From the NCBI GenBank assembly GCA_017453325.1, contig JAFTKK010000030.1, positions 1-47,604 on the forward strand: a stretch of DNA of 47,604 bases, given 5' to 3'. A model generated the notes under the pieces. That model was not told the origin of the DNA and did not search any database. It worked only from the letters and a program-made list of their open reading frames with translations. The position numbers and the translations under genes were made by a program. Of the stretch, positions 32,832-42,154 are shown in pieces (within the stretch, counting starts at the first letter, position 1; the number at the start of each line of letters is the position of its first letter). The DNA comes from Clostridia bacterium. Its GTDB lineage: Bacteria; Bacillota; Clostridia; Oscillospirales; CAG-272.

Positions 32832-34337
32832 TTATTTTTGCTCTGCCTGATCACGGTAAACGTACTTGCTGTACTTGCCGCGATGGCCGTAATGAGAATA
32901 GTATCCAAACGCACCCTTGCCGTTCACGTCATTGAGTACAAAGCCCGCCATATTTGCACGCATCGCCTGCATGGATTCCACAACCGTCTGCACGGCATCG
33001 ATCTTGGAGTAGCCTGCACGAACCACGATAATGTAGCTCGAAATAATAGAGGTAACGGCGCCTGCATCTGCGGTTTCCAGAACCGGCGGCAGGTCGATCA
33101 GCACGTAATCGTATCTCGCCTTTGCCTCCTCGAGGAACTGCTGCATCCGATCGGAGGACAGAAGCTCGGAGGGGTTGGGCGGAATGCGCCCGCAGGTCAT
33201 CAGATCAAGCGAGCCGTACACGTCGTGTATCACGGCGTTTTCAAAGGGATTTTCTTCAATGCCGGCCAGCGTCTCGGAAAGGCCGTTGCGGTCGGCTGCC
33301 ACCGAAAAGACCTTGTGCTGCACGGGACATCTCATGTCACCGTCAATCAGCAGCACCTTCTTGCCAAGCTGCGAAAAGCTGATGGCAATATTGGCGATCA
33401 CCACGCTCTTGCCTGCACCGGCAAAGCCGGAGGTAACGGCAAATACGGGAGAGGACTTATCCTGGCGCGCCACGTAAGTAAGGTTCGTGCGCAGCGTCTT
33501 GAAGGATTCCGACACCGAGAAGGGCGTCTTGGGACCGAGGAGCTTGCCGGCATAATCGCGCTGGATCTCCTCCTTGTTACCCTTGGTGTCAAAGTGCTGT
33601 GCCTTGTTCTTCGCTCTGCCGCCCTCGCTTTTTTTGTCGGACCAACGCGGGATCTGGCCGACGATGGGCAGCGAGGAAATATTCTTGACCATCTCCTCAT
33701 CATACACCGTCTTATCCAAAAAGACCTTCAGGAAAATGGCCACGTAAGCAATCGCAAACGCAATGATCGTACCGAGGACGGTGTTCAAAAAGACGTTGGG
33801 AGAATCGGGCGCGGTTGCCAGCGACCCGTACTCAATGGGCTTGATATTCACGTATTTACGCGTGCTGTCGTTAAGATGCAGATCACGCGTCATGTCCTGC
33901 ACGGTCGCCAAAATATCATAGGCCTCCTGCGGGTCTGTGGAAACCACCTTGATGGTGAAGACAGGCAGCTCACCGTCGGAGGTCGCGCTGATCTTGCGCG
34001 TCAGCTGCTTCAAGGTAAGATTTTTACCGTATTTGGTGTTATATGCATTTAAGATCTCGCTGAGGAACACGTTGCCCTCTACCTCGTTTGCATAATTGGT
34101 CGCATACTGCACCGCGCCCATCTGATAGCCGCTATTCATCACACCCGCTTCGCCGGAGGTGTTTTCTACGGCAAATTCCGCCGTGGAGGAGTAGACGGGA
34201 TCGATCAGCAGCTTCGTTGCGGCAAAGGCAAGACCCGCACCCGCGACCGACACGATCAGCAGGATGAGGAAGAAGCGGCGCACGATGGCTACTAAAAATC
34301 CAAATGTGATCTCGGCCGTTTTTTCTTGTTCGTTCAT
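32832..34337 (-). CDS. Wzz-domain/BY-kinase fusion (exopolysaccharide chain-length regulator)
   Basis: This 501-residue membrane protein joins a Wzz chain-length domain (transmembrane segments at about residues 21-41 and 182-205) to a cytoplasmic tyrosine autokinase. The kinase has Walker A 'SGFAGAGKS' (303-311), Walker A' 'LLIDGDMR' (329-336) and Walker B 'YVLIDLPP', and ends in a tyrosine cluster ('YYSHYGHRGKYSKYVYRD'). Such proteins control polysaccharide export length through phosphorylation. In many Gram-positives the two parts are separate (CpsC and CpsD); here they are one chain. No CpsB/Wzb phosphatase is in the window. AAAGGAG lies before the ATG. It sits 3 nt after the dehydratase gene. 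Confidence 0.92.
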   Translation of the reverse strand: MNEQEKTAEITFGFLVAIVRRFFLILLIVSVAGAGLAFAATKLLIDPVYSSTAEFAVENTSGEAGVMNSGYQMGAVQYATNYANEVEGNVFLSEILNAYNTKYGKNLTLKQLTRKISATSDGELPVFTIKVVSTDPQEAYDILATVQDMTRDLHLNDSTRKYVNIKPIEYGSLATAPDSPNVFLNTVLGTIIAFAIAYVAIFLKVFLDKTVYDEEMVKNISSLPIVGQIPRWSDKKSEGGRAKNKAQHFDTKGNKEEIQRDYAGKLLGPKTPFSVSESFKTLRTNLTYVARQDKSSPVFAVTSGFAGAGKSVVIANIAISFSQLGKKVLLIDGDMRCPVQHKVFSVAADRNGLSETLAGIEENPFENAVIHDVYGSLDLMTCGRIPPNPSELLSSDRMQQFLEEAKARYDYVLIDLPPVLETADAGAVTSIISSYIIVVRAGYSKIDAVQTVVESMQAMRANMAGFVLNDVNGKGAFGYYSHYGHRGKYSKYVYRDQAEQK

Positions 34338-34340
34338 AGT

Positions 34341-36206
34341 TTACTCCTTTTCTTTCGCAGCGATTGCGGGATTGCGTTTTTCCGCATGGTACATGGGAAC
34401 CAGCTTTTTGAGCAAGGTAATCAGCTGCGCGCCGTCGTTGACGGCTGCAGCCTCCCGTATTTCCTGCAGGGTACTGTCAAGCAGCTCCTGATCCACGGGG
34501 ATGGGATTTCCGATGTAGATCTTTTCGTTCGGGGTCTTTCGCATACCCTCTTCATCAAGCAGCAGCTCCTCAAAGAGCTTTTCGCCGGGCCTCAGACCCG
34601 TAAAAACGATGTCGATCTCATCATAGGGCTTATAGCCAGACAGGCGGATGAGGTTTTCCGCCAGCGTGACGATGCGCACGGGCTGCCCCATATCCAGCAC
34701 GAAGATCTCACCGCCCGTGGCATAGGCACCTGCCTGCAGCACGAGCGACACCGCCTCGGGAATGGTCATAAAATAACGGATAATATCCTTATGCGTCACG
34801 GTCACGGGGCCGCCCTCGGCGATCTGCCTCTTAAACAGCGGAATGACGCTGCCGTTGCTGCCCAGCACGTTGCCAAAGCGCACCGCCACGTAGTCGGTCA
34901 CCTTGGATTTGGCAGCAAAATTCTGCACGATCATCTCGCATATGCGCTTGGTCGCGCCCATCACGTTGGTCGGATTCACGGCCTTGTCGGTCGAGATCAT
35001 CACAAAGCGCTTCACGCCGAAATCAAGTGCCGCCTTCGCCACGTTGTAGGTGCCGAACACGTTGTTTTTCACAGCCTCGGCAGGGCTATGCTCCATCAAG
35101 GGCACGTGCTTGTGCGCCGCCGCATGAAAAACAATGTGCGGTGCCGAACGCTGGAAAACATCCTTCACGCGTCTCTCGTCGCGCACGCTGCCGATCAGCA
35201 CACGCAGATCAAGGTAAGGATAGTTGCGTCGCAGCTCCATCTCGATCTCATACGCGTTATTCTCATAAATGTCGAAAATTGTCAAGGAATTGGGATTGTG
35301 CGCAGCGATTTGGCGGCAGAGCTCACTGCCGATCGAGCCGCCACCGCCCGTGACCAGTATGTTTTGACCCTCAATATAGCCAAACACCTCGTGAGAATTG
35401 ACGGTAATGGGCTCGCGACCGAGCAGGTCATTCACATCAATATCTCGCACCTGGTTGAGCATTGCCGTGCCGTTGAGTACCTGGTATACACCCGGCAAAA
35501 TGCGCACACGGCATCCCGTTCGTGCACAGATTTCACAAATGGCGCCCACATTTTGCTTATTGACGGAAGGAATCGCCACAAAGATCTGCTCAATGCCGTA
35601 TTTGGCGACGGCACGCTCGATATCGTTTCGGTTACCTACCACGGGTATACCGCATACGCGTGTGTGGAGCTTTTGCGGATCGTCGTCGATCACACAAAGC
35701 GGCAAATAGGCCACCTTATCCGACGTTTTCATTTCCTTGATCATCGTGGTGCCGGCGTCACCGCCGCCCACCACCATCACGCGAATTCTATGCTTCCTGC
35801 CCACGAAACGGTAATTCCATGCGCGGTACAAGCGCTTCCAGTAGCGCGAAACACAAAGCAAATTAAACAAAATAAGATACGCCACCAAAATCTCACGCAG
35901 ATGCAGCTGCGCGAACAGGCGATTCCACAGCACCGTAGTCGCAAAGGAAGCGAGAATGCCAAGGCAGATATACATCATTTCCTCAAATCCCGCATTTTGC
36001 AATTGGAATCTGTAAAGACCGCACACGGCAAAGAGAGCCACCATCAAAAGCGCAGCACCGCCAATGCCGATCGCATATGCAAAAATGTCGCTCGCGCGGT
36101 TATAAACCACGATATGAGCCAAAAACACGGCAAGCAAGAAGGAGATCACATCAGCCAGAAGCAAAACGGATATCTTTCTCACCTTATGCCAGCAAATAGC
36201 TTTCAT
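34341..36206 (-). CDS. Membrane nucleotide-sugar 4,6-dehydratase (PglF/WbpM/CapD-like)
   Basis: This 621-residue protein has four N-terminal transmembrane helices (to about residue 125), a CoA-binding-like Rossmann region ('VMVVGGGDAGTTMI') and an SDR dehydratase domain beginning 'NILVTGGGGSIGSELC'. Its active site reads 'STDKAVNPTNVMGATKR', where Met replaces the usual Tyr of YxxxK, as in the long membrane dehydratases. These make UDP-4-keto-6-deoxy-GlcNAc-type sugars for surface glycans. GAGGTG lies 7 nt before the ATG. It precedes the Wzz-kinase and ligase genes in one operon. Confidence 0.93.
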   Translation of the reverse strand: MKAICWHKVRKISVLLLADVISFLLAVFLAHIVVYNRASDIFAYAIGIGGAALLMVALFAVCGLYRFQLQNAGFEEMMYICLGILASFATTVLWNRLFAQLHLREILVAYLILFNLLCVSRYWKRLYRAWNYRFVGRKHRIRVMVVGGGDAGTTMIKEMKTSDKVAYLPLCVIDDDPQKLHTRVCGIPVVGNRNDIERAVAKYGIEQIFVAIPSVNKQNVGAICEICARTGCRVRILPGVYQVLNGTAMLNQVRDIDVNDLLGREPITVNSHEVFGYIEGQNILVTGGGGSIGSELCRQIAAHNPNSLTIFDIYENNAYEIEMELRRNYPYLDLRVLIGSVRDERRVKDVFQRSAPHIVFHAAAHKHVPLMEHSPAEAVKNNVFGTYNVAKAALDFGVKRFVMISTDKAVNPTNVMGATKRICEMIVQNFAAKSKVTDYVAVRFGNVLGSNGSVIPLFKRQIAEGGPVTVTHKDIIRYFMTIPEAVSLVLQAGAYATGGEIFVLDMGQPVRIVTLAENLIRLSGYKPYDEIDIVFTGLRPGEKLFEELLLDEEGMRKTPNEKIYIGNPIPVDQELLDSTLQEIREAAAVNDGAQLITLLKKLVPMYHAEKRNPAIAAKEKE

Positions 36207-36288
36207 TTTTCGTCACCTCGTCGAATTCATGTCGAAATCGTCTATAGCCAAAGAGAGCCGAGCACGCAAGCCCTGCAAGATGCAAAGC

Positions 36289-37029
36289 TCAATCGGCAGG
36301 ATCTGGTAAAACGCGGTTCTTTTCCTTGCGCTTTTCCTCGCGCTCGCGTTCACTTCTCTCGCGCTTTTCGGCCTTTTCGGCCTCCTCACGCTCACGTTTT
36401 TTCTGCTTTTCCGCATCCTCACGCTCGCGTTTTTCGTTTTTCTCGCGCTCGCGGCGCTCACGCTCAGCCTCGTCGGGATCGCTGTAACGGGCCTCCAGCA
36501 TCTCCTGCGCCACGGTCTTTAAATAAGCAGACAGGGACAGGATATCAAGCAACGCGACGAAAAAATCGCGGTCATTTTGCACGTCAAGCTCGTCCTCACG
36601 CAGGAGAGACAGCACGATCTCGCCGACACGTGCGCGGTTGGTCTCCTTTGCCGCAAGAAAACGGCGGTAGCCCTCCGTCATATCTGCTCCCGTGAAGGCG
36701 CAATCGTTACGGGCGCCCGTCAGCACGCGTTTGATCTCGCCGATCGAAAGCGTGTTCTTAAGGGCATACACAAGCAGCATTTCAATAATATGCTCCTTCG
36801 TGTATTTTTTTCCCGTGATCGGACTGATCAGCCCGTCCTTGGAATAATTGTTGATCATGGTCTTGGTCAGCGCACGCTCGCGGTAACGCGGAGCCGCATC
36901 CTTGTTTTTGTCGGCCACAAGGCTGAGAATCTGATCAAGATAAAGGTCAATGGCGGGAATGTCCGTGTCGGTCAGATCCTTGTCCTGCACCGCCGCGGCA
37001 ATCAGCGCCCCGAGTTCCTTTTCGGTCAT
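36289..37029 (-). CDS. DUF1836 protein with charged coiled-coil tail
   Basis: This 246-residue cytoplasmic protein has a DUF1836 domain over about residues 20-180. It is recognised by 'IPAIDLYLDQILSLV', 'LTKTMINNYSKDGLI' and 'KKYTKEHIIEMLLVYALKN', followed by 'LSIGEIKRVL'. The function is not known; the sequence looks like a helical, possibly DNA-binding fold. Residues from about 188 are almost only Glu, Arg and Lys ('EREKNEKREREDAEKQKKR'), a likely single alpha helix or coiled coil. The gene has a strong promoter (37084-37112) and lies 82 nt ahead of the exopolysaccharide genes, so it may be their first gene. Confidence 0.87.
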   Translation of the reverse strand: MTEKELGALIAAAVQDKDLTDTDIPAIDLYLDQILSLVADKNKDAAPRYRERALTKTMINNYSKDGLISPITGKKYTKEHIIEMLLVYALKNTLSIGEIKRVLTGARNDCAFTGADMTEGYRRFLAAKETNRARVGEIVLSLLREDELDVQNDRDFFVALLDILSLSAYLKTVAQEMLEARYSDPDEAERERREREKNEKREREDAEKQKKREREEAEKAEKRERSEREREEKRKEKNRVLPDPAD

Positions 37030-37083
37030 GGTGTACTCCCTTTTCTCAAAGAATACGGTATTTTAAGCAATCATACATAATTT

Positions 37084-37112
37084 ATTATAACGCTTTTTGT
37101 CGTTAAAGTCAA
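37084..37112 (-). promoter_or_regulatory. Promoter of the DUF1836/exopolysaccharide operon
   Basis: On the minus strand, TTGACT (37107-37112), a 17-bp spacer and TATAAT (37084-37089). Confidence 0.85.
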
Positions 37113-37154
37113 TAGCCCCCACACTTTTTATCCGCGGCACGCGGCAAATTGACT

Positions 37155-37186
37155 AAAAAAGCGAGGGCTGCCAAGGCAGCCCTCGC
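37155..37186 (-). terminator. Terminator of nrdD-nrdG
   Basis: A perfect 12-bp GC-rich stem (37161-37172 with 37175-37186) is followed, on the minus strand, by six T (37155-37160). Confidence 0.9.
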
Positions 37187-37203
37187 GGGAAAATTCAATT
37201 TGA

Positions 37204-37722
37204 TCAGTCGTCCCACAAAACGACCGTGCCTGCGGCACGCGTTTTGTTGAGATCAATCAAGCGCTGATTGGAGGAGCCGCGGAAACGCAGGCGGATATCC
37301 TTTTTCGCCGCCACAAATCGGCCGTCAACCAGCACGTCAACGTAGGATAGCACCTCGTCGGTCACCGCGCATCGCGCGCGGCTCTCACCCACCAGCTCCT
37401 CAAGCACGTAACCGGAATAGACCCACACGGTTTTAGTGGGGTACTGTGCCTTGATTTCCCGCAAAAGCGGCAAAAGCGCCTCTTGATTTTGCGGCTCCAT
37501 CGGCTCACCGCCGAGCAAGGAGAAGCCCGTGATATAATCGGGGGACATCAAGTCGAGTATTTCTCGCACCGTTTGCGGGGTAAATGGCTCGCCGTACGCA
37601 AAATCCCACGTATCCGCATTAAAGCAGCCGGGGCAATGGTGCGTACACCCCGAAACAAACAGCGACACGCGCACGCCGGGGCCGTTGGCAATATCCCGCT
37701 TTTTGATCGCGCCGTAATGCAT
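37204..37722 (-). CDS. nrdG: Anaerobic ribonucleotide reductase activating protein
   Basis: NrdG is a radical SAM enzyme that installs the glycyl radical on NrdD. The [4Fe-4S] motif is 'GCTHHCPGCFN' (CX3CX2C), after 'IANGPGVRVSLFVSG', with 'GFSLLGGEPMEPQN' for SAM binding. At 172 residues it is normal length. The ATG of 'MHYGAIKKRD' begins 1 nt after the nrdD stop, with no good ribosome site, so translation is probably coupled to nrdD. The GTG six codons upstream overlaps nrdD. Confidence 0.95.
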   Translation of the reverse strand: MHYGAIKKRDIANGPGVRVSLFVSGCTHHCPGCFNADTWDFAYGEPFTPQTVREILDLMSPDYITGFSLLGGEPMEPQNQEALLPLLREIKAQYPTKTVWVYSGYVLEELVGESRARCAVTDEVLSYVDVLVDGRFVAAKKDIRLRFRGSSNQRLIDLNKTRAAGTVVLWDD

Positions 37723-37723
37723 A

Positions 37724-39907
37724 TCAGAGATGGAGCACACGCTCGCGGATCTCCTGCGTGCGACCCTGATTCCAATACTGAGAGCCGATATAGCCGCAGG
37801 TGCGACGCGCCACGTTCATCTTGTTCTGATCGCGGTTGTGGCAATGCGGGCACTCCCATACCAGTTTGCCGTCGTCCTCTACGATCTGAATCTCTCCGTC
37901 GTAGCCGCAGACCTGGCAATAGTCGCTCTTGGTATTGAGCTCGGCGTACATGATGTTGTTGTAGATAAACTTCATCACCTCAAGCACCGCGTCAAGGTTA
38001 TCCTGCATATTGGGCACCTCCACGTAGCTGATCGCGCCACCGGGAGAAAGCTCCTGGAACTTGGACTCAAACGCCAGCTTATCAAACGCATCGATCTCCT
38101 GCGTCACGTGTACGTGGTAGGAATTGGTGATATAGCTCTTATCGGTCACGCCGGGAATCTTGCCAAAGCGCTTTTGCAGACACTTGGCGAACTTATAGGT
38201 GGTAGACTCCAGGGGCGTACCGTAAAGCGAATAGTGAATGTTCTCTGCCTCTTTCCATTTCTTGCAGGCATCGTTGAGACGCTGCATGATCTCAAGGCCG
38301 AGCTTTTCGCCCTCGGGATCGGTGAGCTTCTTACCCGTCAAGGCATATACGCACTCCCAAAGGCCCGCGTAGCCGAGCGAAATGGTGGAATAGCCGCCAT
38401 GAAGCAGCTTGGTGATGGGCTCACCCTTTTCAAGACGGGCAAGCGCACCGTACTGCCAAAGAATGGGAGCCGCGTCGGAAAGCGTGCCCTCAAGACGCTC
38501 GTGACGGCATTGAAGAGCGCGATGGCAAAGCTCCAGGCGATCGTCAAGCACACGCCAGAATTTACTAAGGTCTCTGCCCTCCATGGTTGCCGTGCAGGCA
38601 GCATCCACCAAATTGATGGTCACAACGCCTTGATTGAAGCGGCCGTAATATTTGGCCTTGCCGTTTTCATCCACCCAAGGTGTGAGGAAGGAACGGCAGC
38701 CCATGCAGGTATAGCACTGGCCGTCACCGTTTTCATCCACCTTCAGCTTCTTCATCACCTTTTCGGAGATATAGTCGGGCACCATGCGCTTTGCGGTGCA
38801 CTTAGCAGCCAGCTTCGTCAGATTCCAGTAAGGAGAATCCTCGCTGATATTGTCCTCCTCCAGCACGTAAATGAGCTTGGGGAAGGCAGGCGTTACGTAC
38901 ACGCCGGCCTCGTTCTTGACGCCCATGATACGCTGCTCAAGCATTTCCTCAATAATGAGGGCAAGGTCCTTTTTGGTGCGCTCGTCCTGTGCCTCACCAA
39001 GGTACATGAATACCGTAATAAAGGGAGCCTGACCGTTGGTGGTCAGAAGCGTCACTACCTGGTACTGAATGGTCTGCACGCCGCGACGGATCTCGTCACG
39101 CAGACGGTCCTCCACGATCTTGGCGATCATCTCCTCACCGGGATCCACACCCAGCGTCTGAAGCTCTGCCTTCACCTGGCGTGTGATCTTTTCGCGCGAC
39201 ACCTGCACAAAGGGGGCAAGATGCGTGAGGGAAATGCTCTGGCCGCCGTACTGGTTGGAGGCAACCTGCGCGATGATCTGCGTTGAAATGTTGCAAGCGG
39301 TAGAAAAGCTATGGGGCTTTTCGATGAGGGTGCCGCTGATCACAGTGCCGTTTTGCAGCATATCCTCCAGATTGACCAGGTCACAGTTGTGCATATGCTG
39401 GGCATAGTAATCGGCATCGTGGAAGTGAATGATGCCGTCCTCGTGCGCCTTCACGATCTCCTCGGGAAGAAGAATACGGCGCGTGAGGTCCTTTGAAACC
39501 TCACCGGCCATGTAGTCGCGCTGCACGCTGTTGACGGTGGGGTTCTTGTTGGCGTTTTCCTGCTTGGCTTCCTCGTTATTGCACTCAATAAGAGAAAGGA
39601 TATTTTCGTCGGTGGTGTTGGCACGGCGCGCCAGGTTACGGGTAAAGCGGTAACGGATGTAACGCTTGGCGGTCTCGGGGGCGTTTTGTTGGATGATGAG
39701 CGTCTCCACCAGCTCCTGGATCTCCTCCACGGAAAGAGCACGTCCCACATCCTCACAATAGTCTTCAATAACAAAAGAAATGTAGTCAATCTGGCGCTTG
39801 GTCAGCTCGGGCTTGCCCTCGCCACTTTCGTTTGCTTTCTCGATCGCGCGCACGATCTTGGCGCGGTCAAAGGTAACCTCCGAGCCGTTTCTCTTAATGA
39901 TCTTCAT
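37724..39907 (-). CDS. nrdD: Anaerobic (class III) ribonucleoside-triphosphate reductase
   Basis: It reduces ribonucleoside triphosphates to deoxy forms without oxygen, using a glycyl radical. In order: an N-terminal ATP-cone allosteric domain (residues 1 to about 90, 'MKIIKRNGSEVTFDRAKIVR'), the catalytic barrel, a C-terminal zinc site ('CQVCGYDG' and 'CPHCHN') and the glycyl radical loop 'RTCGYIGSQYWNQGR' with Gly705. At 727 residues it is normal length. AAGGAG lies upstream of the ATG. The promoter carries an NrdR box (39971-39986). It shows that the organism makes DNA precursors anaerobically. Confidence 0.98.
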   Translation of the reverse strand: MKIIKRNGSEVTFDRAKIVRAIEKANESGEGKPELTKRQIDYISFVIEDYCEDVGRALSVEEIQELVETLIIQQNAPETAKRYIRYRFTRNLARRANTTDENILSLIECNNEEAKQENANKNPTVNSVQRDYMAGEVSKDLTRRILLPEEIVKAHEDGIIHFHDADYYAQHMHNCDLVNLEDMLQNGTVISGTLIEKPHSFSTACNISTQIIAQVASNQYGGQSISLTHLAPFVQVSREKITRQVKAELQTLGVDPGEEMIAKIVEDRLRDEIRRGVQTIQYQVVTLLTTNGQAPFITVFMYLGEAQDERTKKDLALIIEEMLEQRIMGVKNEAGVYVTPAFPKLIYVLEEDNISEDSPYWNLTKLAAKCTAKRMVPDYISEKVMKKLKVDENGDGQCYTCMGCRSFLTPWVDENGKAKYYGRFNQGVVTINLVDAACTATMEGRDLSKFWRVLDDRLELCHRALQCRHERLEGTLSDAAPILWQYGALARLEKGEPITKLLHGGYSTISLGYAGLWECVYALTGKKLTDPEGEKLGLEIMQRLNDACKKWKEAENIHYSLYGTPLESTTYKFAKCLQKRFGKIPGVTDKSYITNSYHVHVTQEIDAFDKLAFESKFQELSPGGAISYVEVPNMQDNLDAVLEVMKFIYNNIMYAELNTKSDYCQVCGYDGEIQIVEDDGKLVWECPHCHNRDQNKMNVARRTCGYIGSQYWNQGRTQEIRERVLHL

Positions 39908-39970
39908 CTTTTCCCTCTCCTTTTGGGCACCCCGTGTGCCCCTATATTTAGATGTGCATTTGCGCAGTGA

Positions 39971-39986
39971 ACACTATATATTGTGT
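39971..39986 (-). promoter_or_regulatory. NrdR box upstream of nrdD
   Basis: ACACTATATATTGTGT matches the NrdR operator pattern exactly (ACAC, AT core, GTGT). It lies just downstream of the nrdD -10 box. A weaker second half-match (12 of 16 positions, ending GTGT at 40012) overlaps the -10 box, with 26-bp spacing between centres. NrdR represses ribonucleotide reductase genes when dATP is high. Confidence 0.88.
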
Positions 39987-39998
39987 CGGGCAGAGAAT

Positions 39999-40027
39999 AG
40001 TATATCATGTGTCCTACAAAAACGCAA
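39999..40027 (-). promoter_or_regulatory. Promoter of nrdD-nrdG
   Basis: On the minus strand, -35 TTGCGT (40022-40027), a 17-bp spacer and -10 TATACT (39999-40004). The start point should fall inside the NrdR box. Confidence 0.78.
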
Positions 40028-40230
40028 GCATTTTTTCGATAAAATAATACACAAAAATAAAGCGGCTTTTTTGGTGCCTTTGTCACCTTTTTTGAGGAAC
40101 TGAAAAAAGGGCGCACACGGTGTGAAAAAACAGCCTTGACAGGCGCATCCCGCCCCCCCTCTGCCATCGCAATATATAAAAGGTAGAAAAAGTGCTTTTC
40201 ATACAGCAGATATATTTTTTCCGCACCCTC

Positions 40231-40259
40231 TTGCATTATCCGGCAAAATGCGGTAAAAT
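40231..40259 (+). promoter_or_regulatory. Promoter of prfC
   Basis: -35 TTGCAT (40231-40236), a 17-bp spacer and -10 TAAAAT (40254-40259), about 40 nt before the start codon. Between this and the nrdD promoter, about 200 bp hold nothing recognisable. Confidence 0.7.
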
Positions 40260-40305
40260 ATAGAGCGATTGCTAAAAATGATTGCTGAAAATAAGGATAC
40301 GATTT

Positions 40306-41901
40306 ATGGACGAAAGAACAAGAAAAGAAATAGAGCGCAGACGCACGTTTGCCATCATCTCTCACCCCGACGCGGGTAAGACGACTTTAACCGAAAAGCT
40401 GCTCCTTTACGGCGGCGCCATCCAATCCGCAGGCTCCGTCAAGGGCAAGCAAAGCGACCGCCACGCCGTTTCCGACTGGATGGAGCTCGAAAAGCAGCGC
40501 GGCATTTCGGTCACCTCCTCGGTGCTGCAATTTGAATATAACGGCTATTGCATCAACATCCTTGATACCCCCGGTCACCAGGATTTCTCGGAGGACACCT
40601 ACCGCACGCTGATGGCCGCCGACAGCGCCGTGATGGTGATCGACGCCGCCAAGGGCATCGAGCCGCAGACCCGCAAGCTTTTTCACGTTTGCGCCAAACG
40701 CGGCATTCCGATCTTTACCTTTATTAATAAGCTCGACCATGAGGCGCGCGACCCCTTTGATCTTCTTGACGAGCTTGAGCGTGAATTTGGCATCGGTACC
40801 TACCCGATGAACTGGCCCATCAGCTGTGGCGTCACCTTTAAGGGTGTATATGACCGCCGCGAGCGTGCCATCCACGCCTTTGACGATGCACACCGCGGCA
40901 GGAACCGCCTTGCCTCGATCGCATGCGACATTTCCGACACCGCCAAGCTCGATGAGCTGATTGGTGAAAACCTGCGCTGCGAGCTCTGTGAGCAGGTCGA
41001 GCTACTGGACGGTGCCTCCTATGATTTCGATCTTGAGGCCATTGCCAAGGGCAAGCTCTCCCCCGTGTTTTTCGGCTCTGCACTCAATAACTTCGGCGTG
41101 GAGGATTTCCTGCGTTACTTCCTGCAATTAACGCCCACACCCCTGCCTCGCGCCACCGAAGCCGAGACCGTGGATCCGTTTGACGACCACTTCTCCGCCT
41201 TTGTTTTTAAAATCCAAGCCAATATGAACAAGGCGCACCGCGACCGCATCGCCTTCATGCGCATCTGCTCGGGCAAGTTCGAGCGTGGCCGCGAATATTT
41301 CCACATGCAGACCGGGAAGCCCATCAAGCTCTCCCAGCCGCAGCAAATGATGGCCGAGGAGCGCGAGGGCATTGAGGAGGCCTTTGCAGGCGACATCATC
41401 GGCGTGTTTGATCCCGGTGTCTTTTCGATCGGCGATACCGTTTGCACCAAGGATCGCAAGCTCGCCTTTGAGGGCATTCCCACCTTCGCCCCCGAGCACT
41501 TCGCCATGGTCGAGCAGATCGACTCGATGAAGCGCAAGCAATTTGCCAAAGGCATGAACCAGATCGCGCAGGAGGGTGCCATTCGCATCTTCTTTGAGCC
41601 GGATGCGGGCTACGAGCGCGTCTTTGTCGGTGTCATCGGCACGCTGCAGTATGACGTTTTGCAGTTCCGCATGAAATCGGAGTACGGCGTGGAATATATC
41701 AAGCGCGACCTTCCCTTCCAGTTTATCCAGCGCATCGCCGCCTATGAGGGTGACCTCGCCCGTCTCAATCTCGCCTCCGACACCAGACGCGTGACCGACG
41801 TGCGCGGCAAAAACTACCTGCTCTTCACGGGACAGTGGAGCATCAAGTGGGCACTGGATAACAACCCCTCTTTGGTTCTTGAGGATTTTGATCGTCAATA
41901 A
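40306..41901 (+). CDS. prfC: Peptide chain release factor 3
   Basis: RF3 is a GTPase that recycles RF1 and RF2 from the ribosome after peptide release. The GTPase motifs are G1 'SHPDAGKTTLTEKLL', G2 region 'EKQRGISVTSSVLQF', G3 'DTPGHQDFSEDTYRTL' and G4 'FINKLD'. The later domains resemble EF-G domains II and III ('RIFFEPDAGYERVFVGVIG'). At 531 residues it is normal length. The start 'MDERTRKEI' is 8 nt after AAGGA; the Met eight codons earlier has no site. It is monocistronic and divergent from nrdD. Confidence 0.96.
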   Translation: MDERTRKEIERRRTFAIISHPDAGKTTLTEKLLLYGGAIQSAGSVKGKQSDRHAVSDWMELEKQRGISVTSSVLQFEYNGYCINILDTPGHQDFSEDTYRTLMAADSAVMVIDAAKGIEPQTRKLFHVCAKRGIPIFTFINKLDHEARDPFDLLDELEREFGIGTYPMNWPISCGVTFKGVYDRRERAIHAFDDAHRGRNRLASIACDISDTAKLDELIGENLRCELCEQVELLDGASYDFDLEAIAKGKLSPVFFGSALNNFGVEDFLRYFLQLTPTPLPRATEAETVDPFDDHFSAFVFKIQANMNKAHRDRIAFMRICSGKFERGREYFHMQTGKPIKLSQPQQMMAEEREGIEEAFAGDIIGVFDPGVFSIGDTVCTKDRKLAFEGIPTFAPEHFAMVEQIDSMKRKQFAKGMNQIAQEGAIRIFFEPDAGYERVFVGVIGTLQYDVLQFRMKSEYGVEYIKRDLPFQFIQRIAAYEGDLARLNLASDTRRVTDVRGKNYLLFTGQWSIKWALDNNPSLVLEDFDRQ

Positions 41902-41968
41902 TTCCAAACCACCAATCCAAAATTTCCAATTTTTGATCAAGAAAATTTCATTTTATCCATTTTTTGTT

Positions 41969-42009
41969 AAAAAAGCACGCGTAGCTCTTCGGCAGCGCGT
42001 GCTTTTTTT
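41969..42009 (+). terminator. Terminator after prfC
   Basis: Arms AAAAAAGCACGCG and CGCGTGCTTTTTT enclose a 14-nt loop that itself contains a small CTTCGG-type turn. Seven T follow. Confidence 0.92.
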
Positions 42010-42037
42010 CGTGTGATTTTATTTCTCGGTATTTGAA

Positions 42038-42066
42038 TTGACATCATCTTTATTTTATGATATACT
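42038..42066 (+). promoter_or_regulatory. Promoter of the WG-repeat gene
   Basis: -35 TTGACA (42038-42043), a 17-bp spacer and -10 TATACT (42061-42066). Confidence 0.88.
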
Positions 42067-42154
42067 TAATTATACGCAAAAACAAATCCGAGCAAAGCGA
42101 CGGGCAACGCCATTGCCGCCGCTTGCCACTATCACCCGAAAGGAGCTTACCGCC

